Of a DNA stretch of 29,645 nucleotides, positions 11,501 to 17,700 are shown in pieces (position 1 is the first letter of the stretch; the number at the start of each line of letters is the position of its first letter). The notes below the pieces were generated by a model. That model ran no database searches. It worked only from the letters and a program-made list of their open reading frames with translations, and was not told where the DNA came from. Location of the stretch: the IMG/VR virus record IMGVR_UViG_3300030451_006244, positions 1 to 29,645 of that record; one strand, 5' to 3'. Both the position numbers and the translations under genes were made by a program. The DNA comes from a virus.

Positions 11501-13032
11501 CTGGTATATCAACAGGATTAAATTTTGCCACTGCATTACCACCTAGTCCATATAAAAACATACCATTAGTTGGTGGAAATGGAACAGGAGCATCTATGGA
11601 TGTAGTTGTTGGAACAGGAGGTAGTGTTATATCGTTTGAAATTGCAAATCGTGGTCTAGGTTACGAAATTAATGATAGATTGGAAATAACAAGTCTACCT
11701 TTCCAAGTTGGTATAGGAACAACTAATTTTCATTTAATAGTTAAAAACAAATATCAAGATAAATTTGCTGGATGGGCTTTTGGTCAATTACTAGAGTTGG
11801 ATGATTTTAGTGCACAATTTAATGGAGTTAGAAAATCATTCCTATTGACTCGTACAATTGGAACTAGAGATTACTATAGTGTGGTAGCACAAGAGGGATC
11901 GGGAATTGTTCTTGCAAATAACCTTTTAATTTTTATAAATGATGTTTTACAGAAACCAGATTTAGATTACAAATTCTCTGGTGGAACTAGAATTATATTC
12001 ACAGAAGCACCAAAAAGTGGCAGTAAATTTAAATTATATCTTTATACTGGTTCTACTGATGACTTTACTGAGGTTGACGTTGATGAAACCGTAAAACCAG
12101 GTGACGAATTAAGATTACAATTGGGATATAATAGTGCAACAAGTCAAACAGTATCTGCACAAGAAAATAGAATAATATATGATTTGATATCATCTGATAC
12201 TGTAGAGACGCAAACTTATTCTGGAGTTGGGATTGTAACTAATTCATTTGATGTTTCTAGACCAATAATGTGGAGAAAACAAACAAGGGATTTAATAATT
12301 GATGGAGCACCTATTTCAAAAGAAAGAAATTACCTAGAACCAAAAATAGAACCAACATCTGGAATAATAAAATCTATAACTCCAAGCGACACTAAAATTT
12401 ACATTAAGGATTCTTATTTATTTGATAAAGTAGACAATTTACCTCAAACCGAAAATAAAATACGTATTGTTGGTTTAGGAACAACAGCAGTTGTTGAAAC
12501 AATTGAAGGAGTCACTTATAACGGTGATTATGGAATCGTAGTTGGTGTTGGTACAAGTGCTACTGGTATAAACACAACGACTCCTGCATTGTATTTTGAT
12601 CTTAGACTTAACAGAGATATATACAATACAGGAGATCCTGCCATTACAAATCCAGGAATTGGTACTGGAGATTACTTTGTTATTAAAAATACTGTGATAG
12701 GTAATGGAATTACAGGAATAAAAACATCTTCCTCTGGCCCAGAGACTGTATCAGTTGGTACTTCATTCTTAGATAATGTTTACTATGCTGCTAATATTGT
12801 TTCAGTTGGAGCAACTACTGTCAGAGTATTTGCAAATGTCAACTCTATTTCTGGGATAAATACATCATCTTTGTCTAATATGTTTAAAGTGGGTGATTAT
12901 AGTTGGGGTTCAATAGAATGCTCTAGAACTTCGAGTGCAAAATCATTTACTTTCCACAATCAAAATGGATTAACTGGTATTGAAACCTCAGCCCAAGTGA
13001 TGAGAGTATCGCCAGTGTTAATTAAATATTAA
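2560..13032 (+). CDS. 7: Giant gp7-like baseplate wedge protein with YHYH domain and many repeated modules
   Basis: 3,490 residues, over three times T4 gp7 (1,032), in the gp7 slot between gp6 and gp8. Residues 8-45 (PDFIQADNPLFKEFLSQYY) and 200-240 (SRARDFYSSKGTDASLKILF, then FGDQVEI) resemble an internal stretch of T4 gp7 as I recall it (SRSYDFYSTKGIEASYKFLF, EEVEIE), including LVGMQIY shortly after. The first half of T4 gp7 has no counterpart. The rest is a beta-rich mosaic: about 11 G-x-G-Y repeats, 9 H-x-F-x-x-G-[DE] modules, 3 RG...H..G modules, a YHYH domain near 1190-1375, and two copies of a D-x-S-x-x-F-x-G module near 2818 and 3081. The C-terminus (GDYSWGSIECSR) looks like an ending shared by marine phage structural proteins. 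Low in Cys, rich in Ser, Thr, Asn, Ile, Gly. Likely role: wedge joint plus a large peripheral extension. The gp7 core is a strong call; the role of the extension is unknown. Confidence 0.82.
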   Translation: MPDKKVKIANILGSQIPDFIQADNPLFKEFLSQYYESEEREYGTTYLSDNLASFKNIKTVSEISLVENQTVTPPDSLTPVSPVILSSLLYAYDDVINVNQTTGFPDKYGLLKIDDEIITYTGKTKTSFTGCIRGFSGISEIETQGNPEFLTFSDTNASRHDANTAIVNLSFLFVSQFYKKFRRNFLPGLEGRSFKYGIGVENILSRARDFYSSKGTDASLKILFQVLFGDQVEIVKPFNETIIASEAEWDVTDDIIVEAISGDPRNLVGMQIYQDSFTSPTASGAVANVQTKFLKNKKYYQISFSKGTINNKFKVPAKTKVVGTASTTEVTTVDSTIGFSSTSGFYYLNADNVYTLASFTSKSNNQFFGCTGITTVFKESDTIIDGIFVYGYENNDLTKICQMRVTGSISGAADNVNVTKYFDSGDIIRVKHLGEKPELSDQRYNKWFYNNLSYVDVIDHNNTNTFTTRVNHFLNVGDLVDVIVKDTNNTILTDIQVNDVIDSSQVKLNINPQTGLPLLKFRNYVLKKKLNYVNSNFGQTSLLSNIQNSYTDEQKNTYISFSGYPSFNTQTTNRSYSFNSSDVSVNNFTITIPNHNFINGERVYLSLSNNSGIIGSSSGYFYIKVIDINTIKLSTNPANLYQEVFEKIKFSGTAQQGNETNTITPANLYDGGQLKNQNNFKRIYKNPKPPLAKKNISGAIGVSLNGIEYHSPISDDSIFYGQLEKIDVLNPGQGYDVINPPSVSIADTTGSGSEVHGNFSGTISEVLLNEPGFDYDDTPAVTITGGNGSGAVCEAKMRAFSYNAVFGETDVIVSENKIRSEHRFLDGEEVIYTANGTPIGITTGVNVGFATDLLSSGTSYFIARYNDNSFALAITRDRAINKTNLLQLRDDGSVSHQFTSTKVRRIIDRIEVNEIGSDYKNKKVLVSSQQYPPTDRKNLFKTFVGINTFDNYVYARNHNFSNGDVIEYSTSNSVISGLDTNTVYKVTVIDSNKFKLSNAGTSTTISNTNYDRKIYTNLDSVGVGTHTFKYPDIAVKISGIVSLASTSIVPNYYNASAEAIVKGKLESVFIKNGGVGFGVTDIINYTRKPTIKLLTGKKAFLSPIVSNGKIVNVLIRNGGEEYTTPPELQVFETENGKGTFARIKSIVSNGEITGFKIINAGINYSSKNTRIRVVPTGKDAKFTSNIHEWKINDVKRYDYTLTEDNSQIIQVKSDSRTKGNKICSFYPPKKYRRLLRDNIGEAPNYTEDVSDLSKIVGWAYDGNPIFGPVGPKNVGVGFTFLQSSYQLDLLNDPNLRPPTIQYPSGYFIDDYIYNDNNELDEYNGRYLKSSELPLDQQSYFPNGTYAYFSSIDKVSKEPSFPYITFAHRNETDTFNYDRGIDQSDNIVNNGNYKRNVTHLGLNEEFRNYPLLSDPLNSQTKIKVSDLKSSNITDVTINDAGSSYKVGDKLNFNDSTVNAVVKEVSGKEIVSVATTNTVIENIEFSVLDGVVTGVATIPHNLISNDIVEITGISSTAYKNIEGFRVIGLSTVTVSTASTILNSNTTGITTFISLSGSTLDRVLKINDVIQIESEQLVVIDYDDVNNKHRVIRAHNGTTGSEHDAGVVVTRLETEFTFPIKEKVENKNIEISKVRYFESEKAVGIGSTYTNVVVGRVGTNPGIGTIFKSIPPRAIYLPNHQFKTGDELSFVAFGSTIFASSNDSLSPQFDLSTIDKFYCVKFNNEFIGLSTQKTNFTTNYIYYQRVETSGGDNNKLETIKENISGSLTKVNGLVTVAAATTIGQQHGLSLNEEFNLDIKSNRTQTFDLRYNENLRKLVVNPVSFASTSVGIGTTISTITLHDHDFSTGELVVYNSSTPATPLVNDGIYYVIKDSNKTIRLAENEYDLSTFPYNYIAIGSTGGGSHQISRINPKLEFYRDNRIEILTSDTSLTDYDLQFYTDSSFISRYDTDLISKSGTNGDGDSETKVVISVGSSLASKFYYRLEGINSNFTKTLPSSADDRVLNHSEIQLVDSKFNTRHRVTGIGETTFRFNPIGVAETTSLSTTGISSAFYFTNSSGEDGGIHSINILGKGFEATKLPILTSIGTTSGINAVLTIETDEIGTVSDTQSITQGLEFPSDHTLKPKADSNTILELKNPFTLKSIGVTTGGRNYTSPPSVIAIGNDNIVTRVSLNGTSVNKVEILTNDTGLSEDLRIIPTVNSNGVLVTRAETNNEIVTLFLKAPITEREVNESGFFDNGGTFPFAPGDKIFVENIKTLGDGDGYNSSDYNYQYFTILPEVGVGINTANGGELIRYSIAGLSTNGGTYQSENNFGRVIKVSDLAGFTPTFEKVSFFENENIIVPSSTISGFVAKNGWDSESQTLKIFDIQGNFKKDDIIIGSVSNSKATVSNIFEFDFDLNVDSSAENINDWKTDTGKLNLDTQRVHDNDYYQRFSYAVKGTTPYVTWKDSVDSLDHVAGFKNFSNLEIASSGKIGLTSDSQVDLEVDIEQEASVHEKFYYDTGIEDTDDPALSKLIKFDTKTITDYNESRTNKVLLIDDISTQFTGIVTSVGGGVIGTTSFNIFSSGDSLLHKEFNPSSGINTSNGQVTIPRHEFNTAEHLKYAPGVGQTAIGIENTTVPGVGVTNILPSDVYAIKVTNDVIKVAVAASFATAGTAVTFTTISGIGTNHTLSVPADDATIRSIITIDNVIQSPVAISTAISVNMVSGISISTDRAYLNDVSDIQGKSLLRISNEIVKVNLVGVGSASELQIDRGQMGTVAAAHTAGANVTVLKGDYRINEGRLYFTAAPYGRSGSLGITTSSQFSGRLFYRLNYQHNKIIDDISDRFDGATDKFDLTSNNVEVSGINTSFGAFLINNIFQRPFYGSPGSILESDYQIVGTGKTIDFTGITANKDLPRGGIINEFDVGIGSGYQIPRKAIFSAVVSAAGTVQSIGIVTGGSGYITPPLVSIGSTTGSGASAVATITNGSVSAVSVTNPGSGYTSTGISTGLNFATALPPSPYKNIPLVGGNGTGASMDVVVGTGGSVISFEIANRGLGYEINDRLEITSLPFQVGIGTTNFHLIVKNKYQDKFAGWAFGQLLELDDFSAQFNGVRKSFLLTRTIGTRDYYSVVAQEGSGIVLANNLLIFINDVLQKPDLDYKFSGGTRIIFTEAPKSGSKFKLYLYTGSTDDFTEVDVDETVKPGDELRLQLGYNSATSQTVSAQENRIIYDLISSDTVETQTYSGVGIVTNSFDVSRPIMWRKQTRDLIIDGAPISKERNYLEPKIEPTSGIIKSITPSDTKIYIKDSYLFDKVDNLPQTENKIRIVGLGTTAVVETIEGVTYNGDYGIVVGVGTSATGINTTTPALYFDLRLNRDIYNTGDPAITNPGIGTGDYFVIKNTVIGNGITGIKTSSSGPETVSVGTSFLDNVYYAANIVSVGATTVRVFANVNSISGINTSSLSNMFKVGDYSWGSIECSRTSSAKSFTFHNQNGLTGIETSAQVMRVSPVLIKY
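2881..3060 (+). repeat. gp7 copy 1 of the 'IDxEII...RGxxG...H' module
   Basis: Residues 110-170 of the giant protein read LLKIDDEIITYTG, then GCIRGFSG, a longer loop and a late RHDANTAIV. The module recurs at residues 1568-1606 (RAHNGTTGSEHDAGVVV) and 2726-2767 (DRGQMGTVAAAHTAGANV) in the same protein, at 2109-2149 of the 2,453-residue protein, and at 272-312 of gp15. Seen directly in the translation; the fold is not known to me. Confidence 0.65.
4747..6090 (+). repeat. Cluster of G-x-G-Y-x-x-P-P beta repeats in gp7-like protein
   Basis: Five copies of a pattern of the form [NE]-x-G-x-x-[YF] followed by a proline pair or a hydrophobic strand begin near residues 730 (NPGQGYDVINPPSVSI), 770 (EPGFDYDDTPAVTI), 1072 (NGGVGFG), 1117 (NGGEEYTTPPELQV) and 1159 (NAGINYS). 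More copies lie near 1437, 2065, 2145 (TGGRNYTSPPSVIAIG), 2934 (TGGSGYITPPLVSIG), 2973 and 3030. Each is usually preceded by a short strand of the type V-x-V-x-I/L. The copies differ too much for recent duplication. Confidence 0.7.
6100..6690 (+). other. YHYH-type domain inside gp7-like protein
   Basis: Residues 1257-1268 read GWAYDGNPIFGP, followed by LDEYNGRY at 1319-1326 and PNGTYAYF at 1341-1348. This trio (GWAYDG[FYN]PI[YF]GP, L-D-x-x-N-G-R, NGTYAYF) is the signature of the YHYH protein family, usually found as a stand-alone secreted protein or a domain in marine phage structural proteins. The start (near residue 1187, IHEWKINDV) and end (near 1375) are estimates. The biochemical role is not established to my knowledge. 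Confidence 0.72.
10981..12070 (+). repeat. Two copies of a 'DDxSxxFxG ... NxxxQxPxxxY' module near the gp7 C-terminus
   Basis: Copy 1 begins at DDISDRFDG (residue 2818), continues to FLINNIFQRPF (about 2850) and YQIVGTGKTIDFTG. Copy 2 begins at DDFSAQFNG (3081), continues to IFINDVLQKPDLDY (about 3124-3137) and GTRIIFTEAPKSG. A truncated relative, DDISTQFTG, is at 2535. GxGY repeats sit between the two full copies. This is a repeated fold, seen directly in the translation. Confidence 0.6.
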
Positions 13033-13039
13033 CAAAGGG

Positions 13040-13047
13040 TATAAATA
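13040..13047 (+). promoter_or_regulatory. T4-type late promoter element (perfect TATAAATA) before gp8
   Basis: TATAAATA is identical to the T4 late promoter box and lies in the 34-base gap between the gp7-like gene and gp8. By T4 geometry, transcription would start near 13053, only about 13 bases before the gp8 ATG. No Shine-Dalgarno sequence is visible in that short leader. Confidence 0.7.
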
Positions 13048-13066
13048 ATCAAAAAACATAGCGTCA

Positions 13067-14698
13067 ATGCCAGCAATAATCACTGATCAATATCGTATAT
13101 TAAATGCCGAAACTTTTATAGACAGTTTTGTGGGTATTGGTACGACTGGAAATAATAATTACTATACTTTCTTGGGTCATCCAGATCCAACAAATGATAG
13201 TGATTTTAGTAAACAAATCGGATATGGAGTAACAACTTGGAGAAGTGACGTACCAGATCCCGTAGATTCATTTAAGGAAGAGAATTTATATCATGATACA
13301 ATGTTATTCTTAAAGAAAATAACTCCAAATGATGTAAGAAGAATAGTTCCAAGAATTGATTGGGAAACAGGAACTTCATATGACATGTATAGAAATAATT
13401 ATAATAAGGATAATAAAACTCCCATTACTGAAGAAACATCGTTATACGCTGGAAGTTATTACGTAGTAAATAGTGAATTTAAAGTATATTTGTGTATCAA
13501 TAATGGCACAGATCAAGATAACCAAAGTGGTAGAAAATCAGAATTTGAACCCAATTTTATAGATACAATTCCACAACCTGCAGGAGATGATGGTTATCTA
13601 TGGAAATATCTTTTTACCATATCCCCATCAGATATTGTAAAATTTGTAACTCCAACTTACATTCCTCTTCCAGTAAAATGGGGAGATACTACTACTGAAG
13701 ATATAAAAAACGCTGCTGTTGATGGTAAAATTGAAACTGTTTTGCTTAAATCCACTGGTTCAGGTTATTCATCTAAACCAATTGGCGGTGCATCAGGAAC
13801 TGACGTTGCTAAATTTTCAATAAATGTTCCAATAATTGGTGATGGTGAGGGAGGACTCGTTGAAATTTCGGTTGATGGAGGAGTAATTACCTCAATGCAA
13901 ATCGCAAACGGAGGTACTGGTTACACCTATGGATTAATTAGATTTGAAGAGGGAGTTACGGATTCTATCACTGGATTGGAAGTTACTGCTGGAAGTGGAG
14001 CTACTTTTGAAGTTGTTATACCTCCAAAGGGTGGTCATGGAGCAGATATTTATCGTGAACTAGGTGGATTTAGAGTAATGGTTCATTCTAGATTTGATAA
14101 TAATGTAAATGATGTTCCAGATTATATCATCAACAATGATTTTTCTCGTGTAGGTATAATAAAAAATCCAGTACAATTTGGTGGAACTGACCTTCTAAAT
14201 AGTACGACTGCAACAAATCTTAGTGCGTTAAAGTTAAAACCTGCAGATAGTTCTGGAATTAGCACTTCCAGTGTAGATTATGTGAAGAACTCCAAAATTA
14301 CACAAACAATTTCAACTGTGGGAGTGGGAAGTACAGCAGCTGCTCTTGTAGCTTCTTGGGATCGAGATACTGGAATTTTAAAATATTATCAACCAGTTAC
14401 CATTTCTAGTAGGTCTGAATATTCTTATAAAAAACTCGATTTTGTTGGATTAAACACTGCAATTACTGGTGGAGTTGGAGGTAATTTAGTAGTTGATGTT
14501 GGATTTGGAGCAACAACTCCTCGAAGTTCAATCACACTCAGTGATAAAAATATTGATTTAGGTCAATCCTTTGTTAAAGGAAAGGCAAACCCAGATGTTA
14601 AAAAATACTCTGGTGATATCATATACATTGATAATCGAGCACCAATCACAAGATCAACTTCCCAAAAAGAAGAAGTAAAAATCGTAATAGAGTTCTAA
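13067..14698 (+). CDS. 8: Baseplate wedge subunit gp8 (enlarged)
   Basis: 543 residues against 334 in T4. gp8 is the wedge protein that joins gp7 to the outer baseplate. Landmarks shared with T4 gp8 as I recall it: IVPRIDW (T4 VIPRRDW), GDDGYLWKYLF at about 171-181 (T4 GDGYVWEYLF), and the C-terminal GDIIYIDNRAPITRSTSQKE (T4 GEMIYMENRPPI...). The extra ~200 residues lie between the YLWKYLF block and the C-terminus. They contain two GxGY repeats (STGSGYSSKP at about 229, NGGTGYTYG at 281) and a W-D-R-D module (LVASWDRDTGILKYY, W431). The N-terminus MPAIITDQYRILNAETF is typical of marine gp8 proteins. No clear ribosome binding site precedes the ATG. The next gene starts 4 bases after the stop. 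Confidence 0.92.
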   Translation: MPAIITDQYRILNAETFIDSFVGIGTTGNNNYYTFLGHPDPTNDSDFSKQIGYGVTTWRSDVPDPVDSFKEENLYHDTMLFLKKITPNDVRRIVPRIDWETGTSYDMYRNNYNKDNKTPITEETSLYAGSYYVVNSEFKVYLCINNGTDQDNQSGRKSEFEPNFIDTIPQPAGDDGYLWKYLFTISPSDIVKFVTPTYIPLPVKWGDTTTEDIKNAAVDGKIETVLLKSTGSGYSSKPIGGASGTDVAKFSINVPIIGDGEGGLVEISVDGGVITSMQIANGGTGYTYGLIRFEEGVTDSITGLEVTAGSGATFEVVIPPKGGHGADIYRELGGFRVMVHSRFDNNVNDVPDYIINNDFSRVGIIKNPVQFGGTDLLNSTTATNLSALKLKPADSSGISTSSVDYVKNSKITQTISTVGVGSTAAALVASWDRDTGILKYYQPVTISSRSEYSYKKLDFVGLNTAITGGVGGNLVVDVGFGATTPRSSITLSDKNIDLGQSFVKGKANPDVKKYSGDIIYIDNRAPITRSTSQKEEVKIVIEF

Positions 14699-14702
14699 AC
14701 AG

Positions 14703-17700
14703 ATGTCGCAAAATACTAATTTAAACGTCTCACCATACTTTGATGATTTTAATGAGAATAGAAACTATAACAAAGTTCTATTCAAACCTGGTTTTCCAGT
14801 TCAAGCTAGAGAACTAACAACATTACAATCAATTCTTCAAAATCAAATTGAGAGATTTGGTCAACACTTCTTTAAAGAAGGGTCAATGGTAATTCCTGGT
14901 GGAACTTCTTATGATTCTGAGTATTTTGCAGTAAGAATTGATCCCAATTTTCTAAGTATTCCAGTTAACACATACACAAAATTTTTAGCAGATAATAAAA
15001 TAAAAATACAAGGTGAAACAACAGGAGTTGAAGCAACAGTAATTAATAGACTGACTGCTGCAGAATCAGTAGATGGATTTGATACATTATATTTAAAATA
15101 TACAAAATCTGGAACAGATGGTACAACTAGAGTATTTCAAGATGGTGAAAATTTAATAACTCTTTCGAATATCAGTTATTTAAATACAAACATAGCAGCA
15201 AATAGTCAATTTGCAAGATGTATAGTTGATGATGCAACTAAAGTAGGATCAGCATTTTCAGTTAGTGATGGTGTATATTTTATTCATGGTTATTTTGTAA
15301 AAGTAAATTCATCTACAGTTATTTTAGATCAATATTCAAACACTCCAAGTTATAGAGTTGGATTTTTACTAAAAGAACAGTTCCTAAGTGCATCAACTAC
15401 AAACTCTGATTTATATGATAATGCGAGAGGTTTTGCTAATGAATCAGCACCTGGTGCAGATAGACTTAAAATAACAACAACTTTACATCGAAAAGCATTA
15501 GATGATAAAAATGACGGTGATTTTACAGAATTATTAAGAGTTGAAAACGGTATTATAAAAAATATAGTATCTAAAACAGAATATAATATTTTTGCAGATG
15601 AATTAGCAAGAAGAACTTATGATGAGTCTGGAGACTATTACGTTAAACCGTTTTCAATAGATGTAAGAGAGTCATTAAATGATAGAATTGGTAACAGAGG
15701 AATATATCTTGACACTCAACAAACACAAAATGGAAATACACCTGCAGAAGACATATTAAGTCTACAATTATCTTCAGGAAAGGCATATGTTAGAGGTTAT
15801 GAAGTTGATAAAATATCTTCTTCATCCATTGATGTTTTAAAACCAAGAACAACAAAATTAGTTGATAATCAAAGCGTTCCAATTCGAATTGGAAATTCAG
15901 TGGAAATCACAAATGTTTTTGGAACACCTGAAATTGGATTTTCAGATACTCTAAGATTATTAAACAGAAGACTAGATAGCACTAATTCAATATCTGGATA
16001 TAATTCTACAGTAATTGGTAAGATGAGGGCATTTGATTTTACTCAAAAGAGTGTCATAGGTGCTACATCAACAGTTTATGATTTAAAATTTTATGATCTT
16101 CAACTTTATAGTGTGCTTACAGTTGCAACACAGATTACTGTTACTGCTGGATCTCATATAGAAGGAAAATATAGTGGTTCTTCAGGATTTGCAGTATATG
16201 CAGGTTCAGGCAATCCAACTTCAATTACTATTACTGATGTAACTGGACAATTCCAAATTAATGAACCAATAATGGTTAATGGAATAGATGTTGGAACTTC
16301 CATAACTTCAGTGGTTGACAATAGTTTTGAAGATATTAAGGCAATTCACAGTTCAGGTGGTGTCATCAATGGAGATCCTGTTGGAACTGGAGCAACTACT
16401 TTTACTGCAAATACAGTTTTAAATCGTGAAAAACTAGTATTTAAAACTGGTGCAGAATTTCAAATAAGCACTGTTCCTAATTCTGGAGTTGGGGATGTTA
16501 GAGGCCCATCAGTTGTTGATTTTAGAACAATAGTTAAACCTGGAGACATAATCAGTTATGGTGGACTGTTTACGTCAAATGTTCCAAATTTTAATGAAGT
16601 AACTGGAATAGGTGCTGGTGGAACTAACTTTACAGTTTCAGGAATTGCAACTGTTTCTGGAGTAAATGACGGTGGTATTACACCAGGTTCACCAACTGAT
16701 CTTGTTATTCGTATTCCAAGTCTTAATGAATCTGATGATGCTGGTTTTAGAGTTAAATTAGCAGACCAGTACGTCTCTTCGATGAATATCTTAGATAGTT
16801 CTTATATTGCAAGAAAATTAATTAAAAAAACTTGGAATAGTTCTTCTATGACCTTCAGTATTAGTGATTTAAGTGGAGATACTTCAAATTTATTTTTTGA
16901 ACCATTTTCTTCATCAAATTACACTTTAACACTTAATGGAGTTGTTGAAGATCTTGGTTCTTCTGGTAAGGTAGTTGTAAGTGCAAATCTTAAAACAGTC
17001 ACTATTTCAAGTTTATCTGGTTCACCCACTGGTCAAGCAGTTCTCACTGCTGCAGTAAGAAGAAGTTCAATTGTATCGAAAGAAAAATCACTTGTTAGGT
17101 GTAATAGTTTAGTTGTAGATAAATCAGAATTAGCTGGATCTGGTATTGGAACAACATCGCTAAATGATGGTTTAATTGCTGGTAATTATCCATATGGAAC
17201 AAGAGTTCAAGATAGGGAAATATCATTGAACGTTCCAGAAGTAACTCGTGTTCTAGCAATATTTGAATCAAACGAACCATCTTCAAATCCTCCAACTCTT
17301 CCTGCTATAACAGTAACAAATCAAACAGAAACATTTACTGGAAATGTTCTTGTTGGAGAGCAATTTATCGGTGGACTATCAGGTGCAGTTGCTCGTGTAG
17401 TGACTGTAGGAGCGACTCAGTTGTCTTTTGTTTATGAAAACGAAAATAGATTCGAAATTGGAGAAAACATCTCTCTGAAGACCTCTGGTATATTTGCTAC
17501 AATATCTGCAATAGTATTTGGTGATCGTAATATTATTAAAAACTTTACTTTAGATAATGGACAAAGACTTGAATTTGCTGATTTCTCAAGAATTGTTAGA
17601 AAATCTGGTATTGAAAAACCTACTGGAAAATTAAGAATAATCTTTGATAAACTTCTAAATGATGAGGCATCAGGAAATGTAGAAACAGTTAACAGTTATA

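Noticed and set aside
14194-14200. CTAAATA box inside gp8
   Set aside because: No gene starts nearby and AT-rich coding produces such heptamers by chance.
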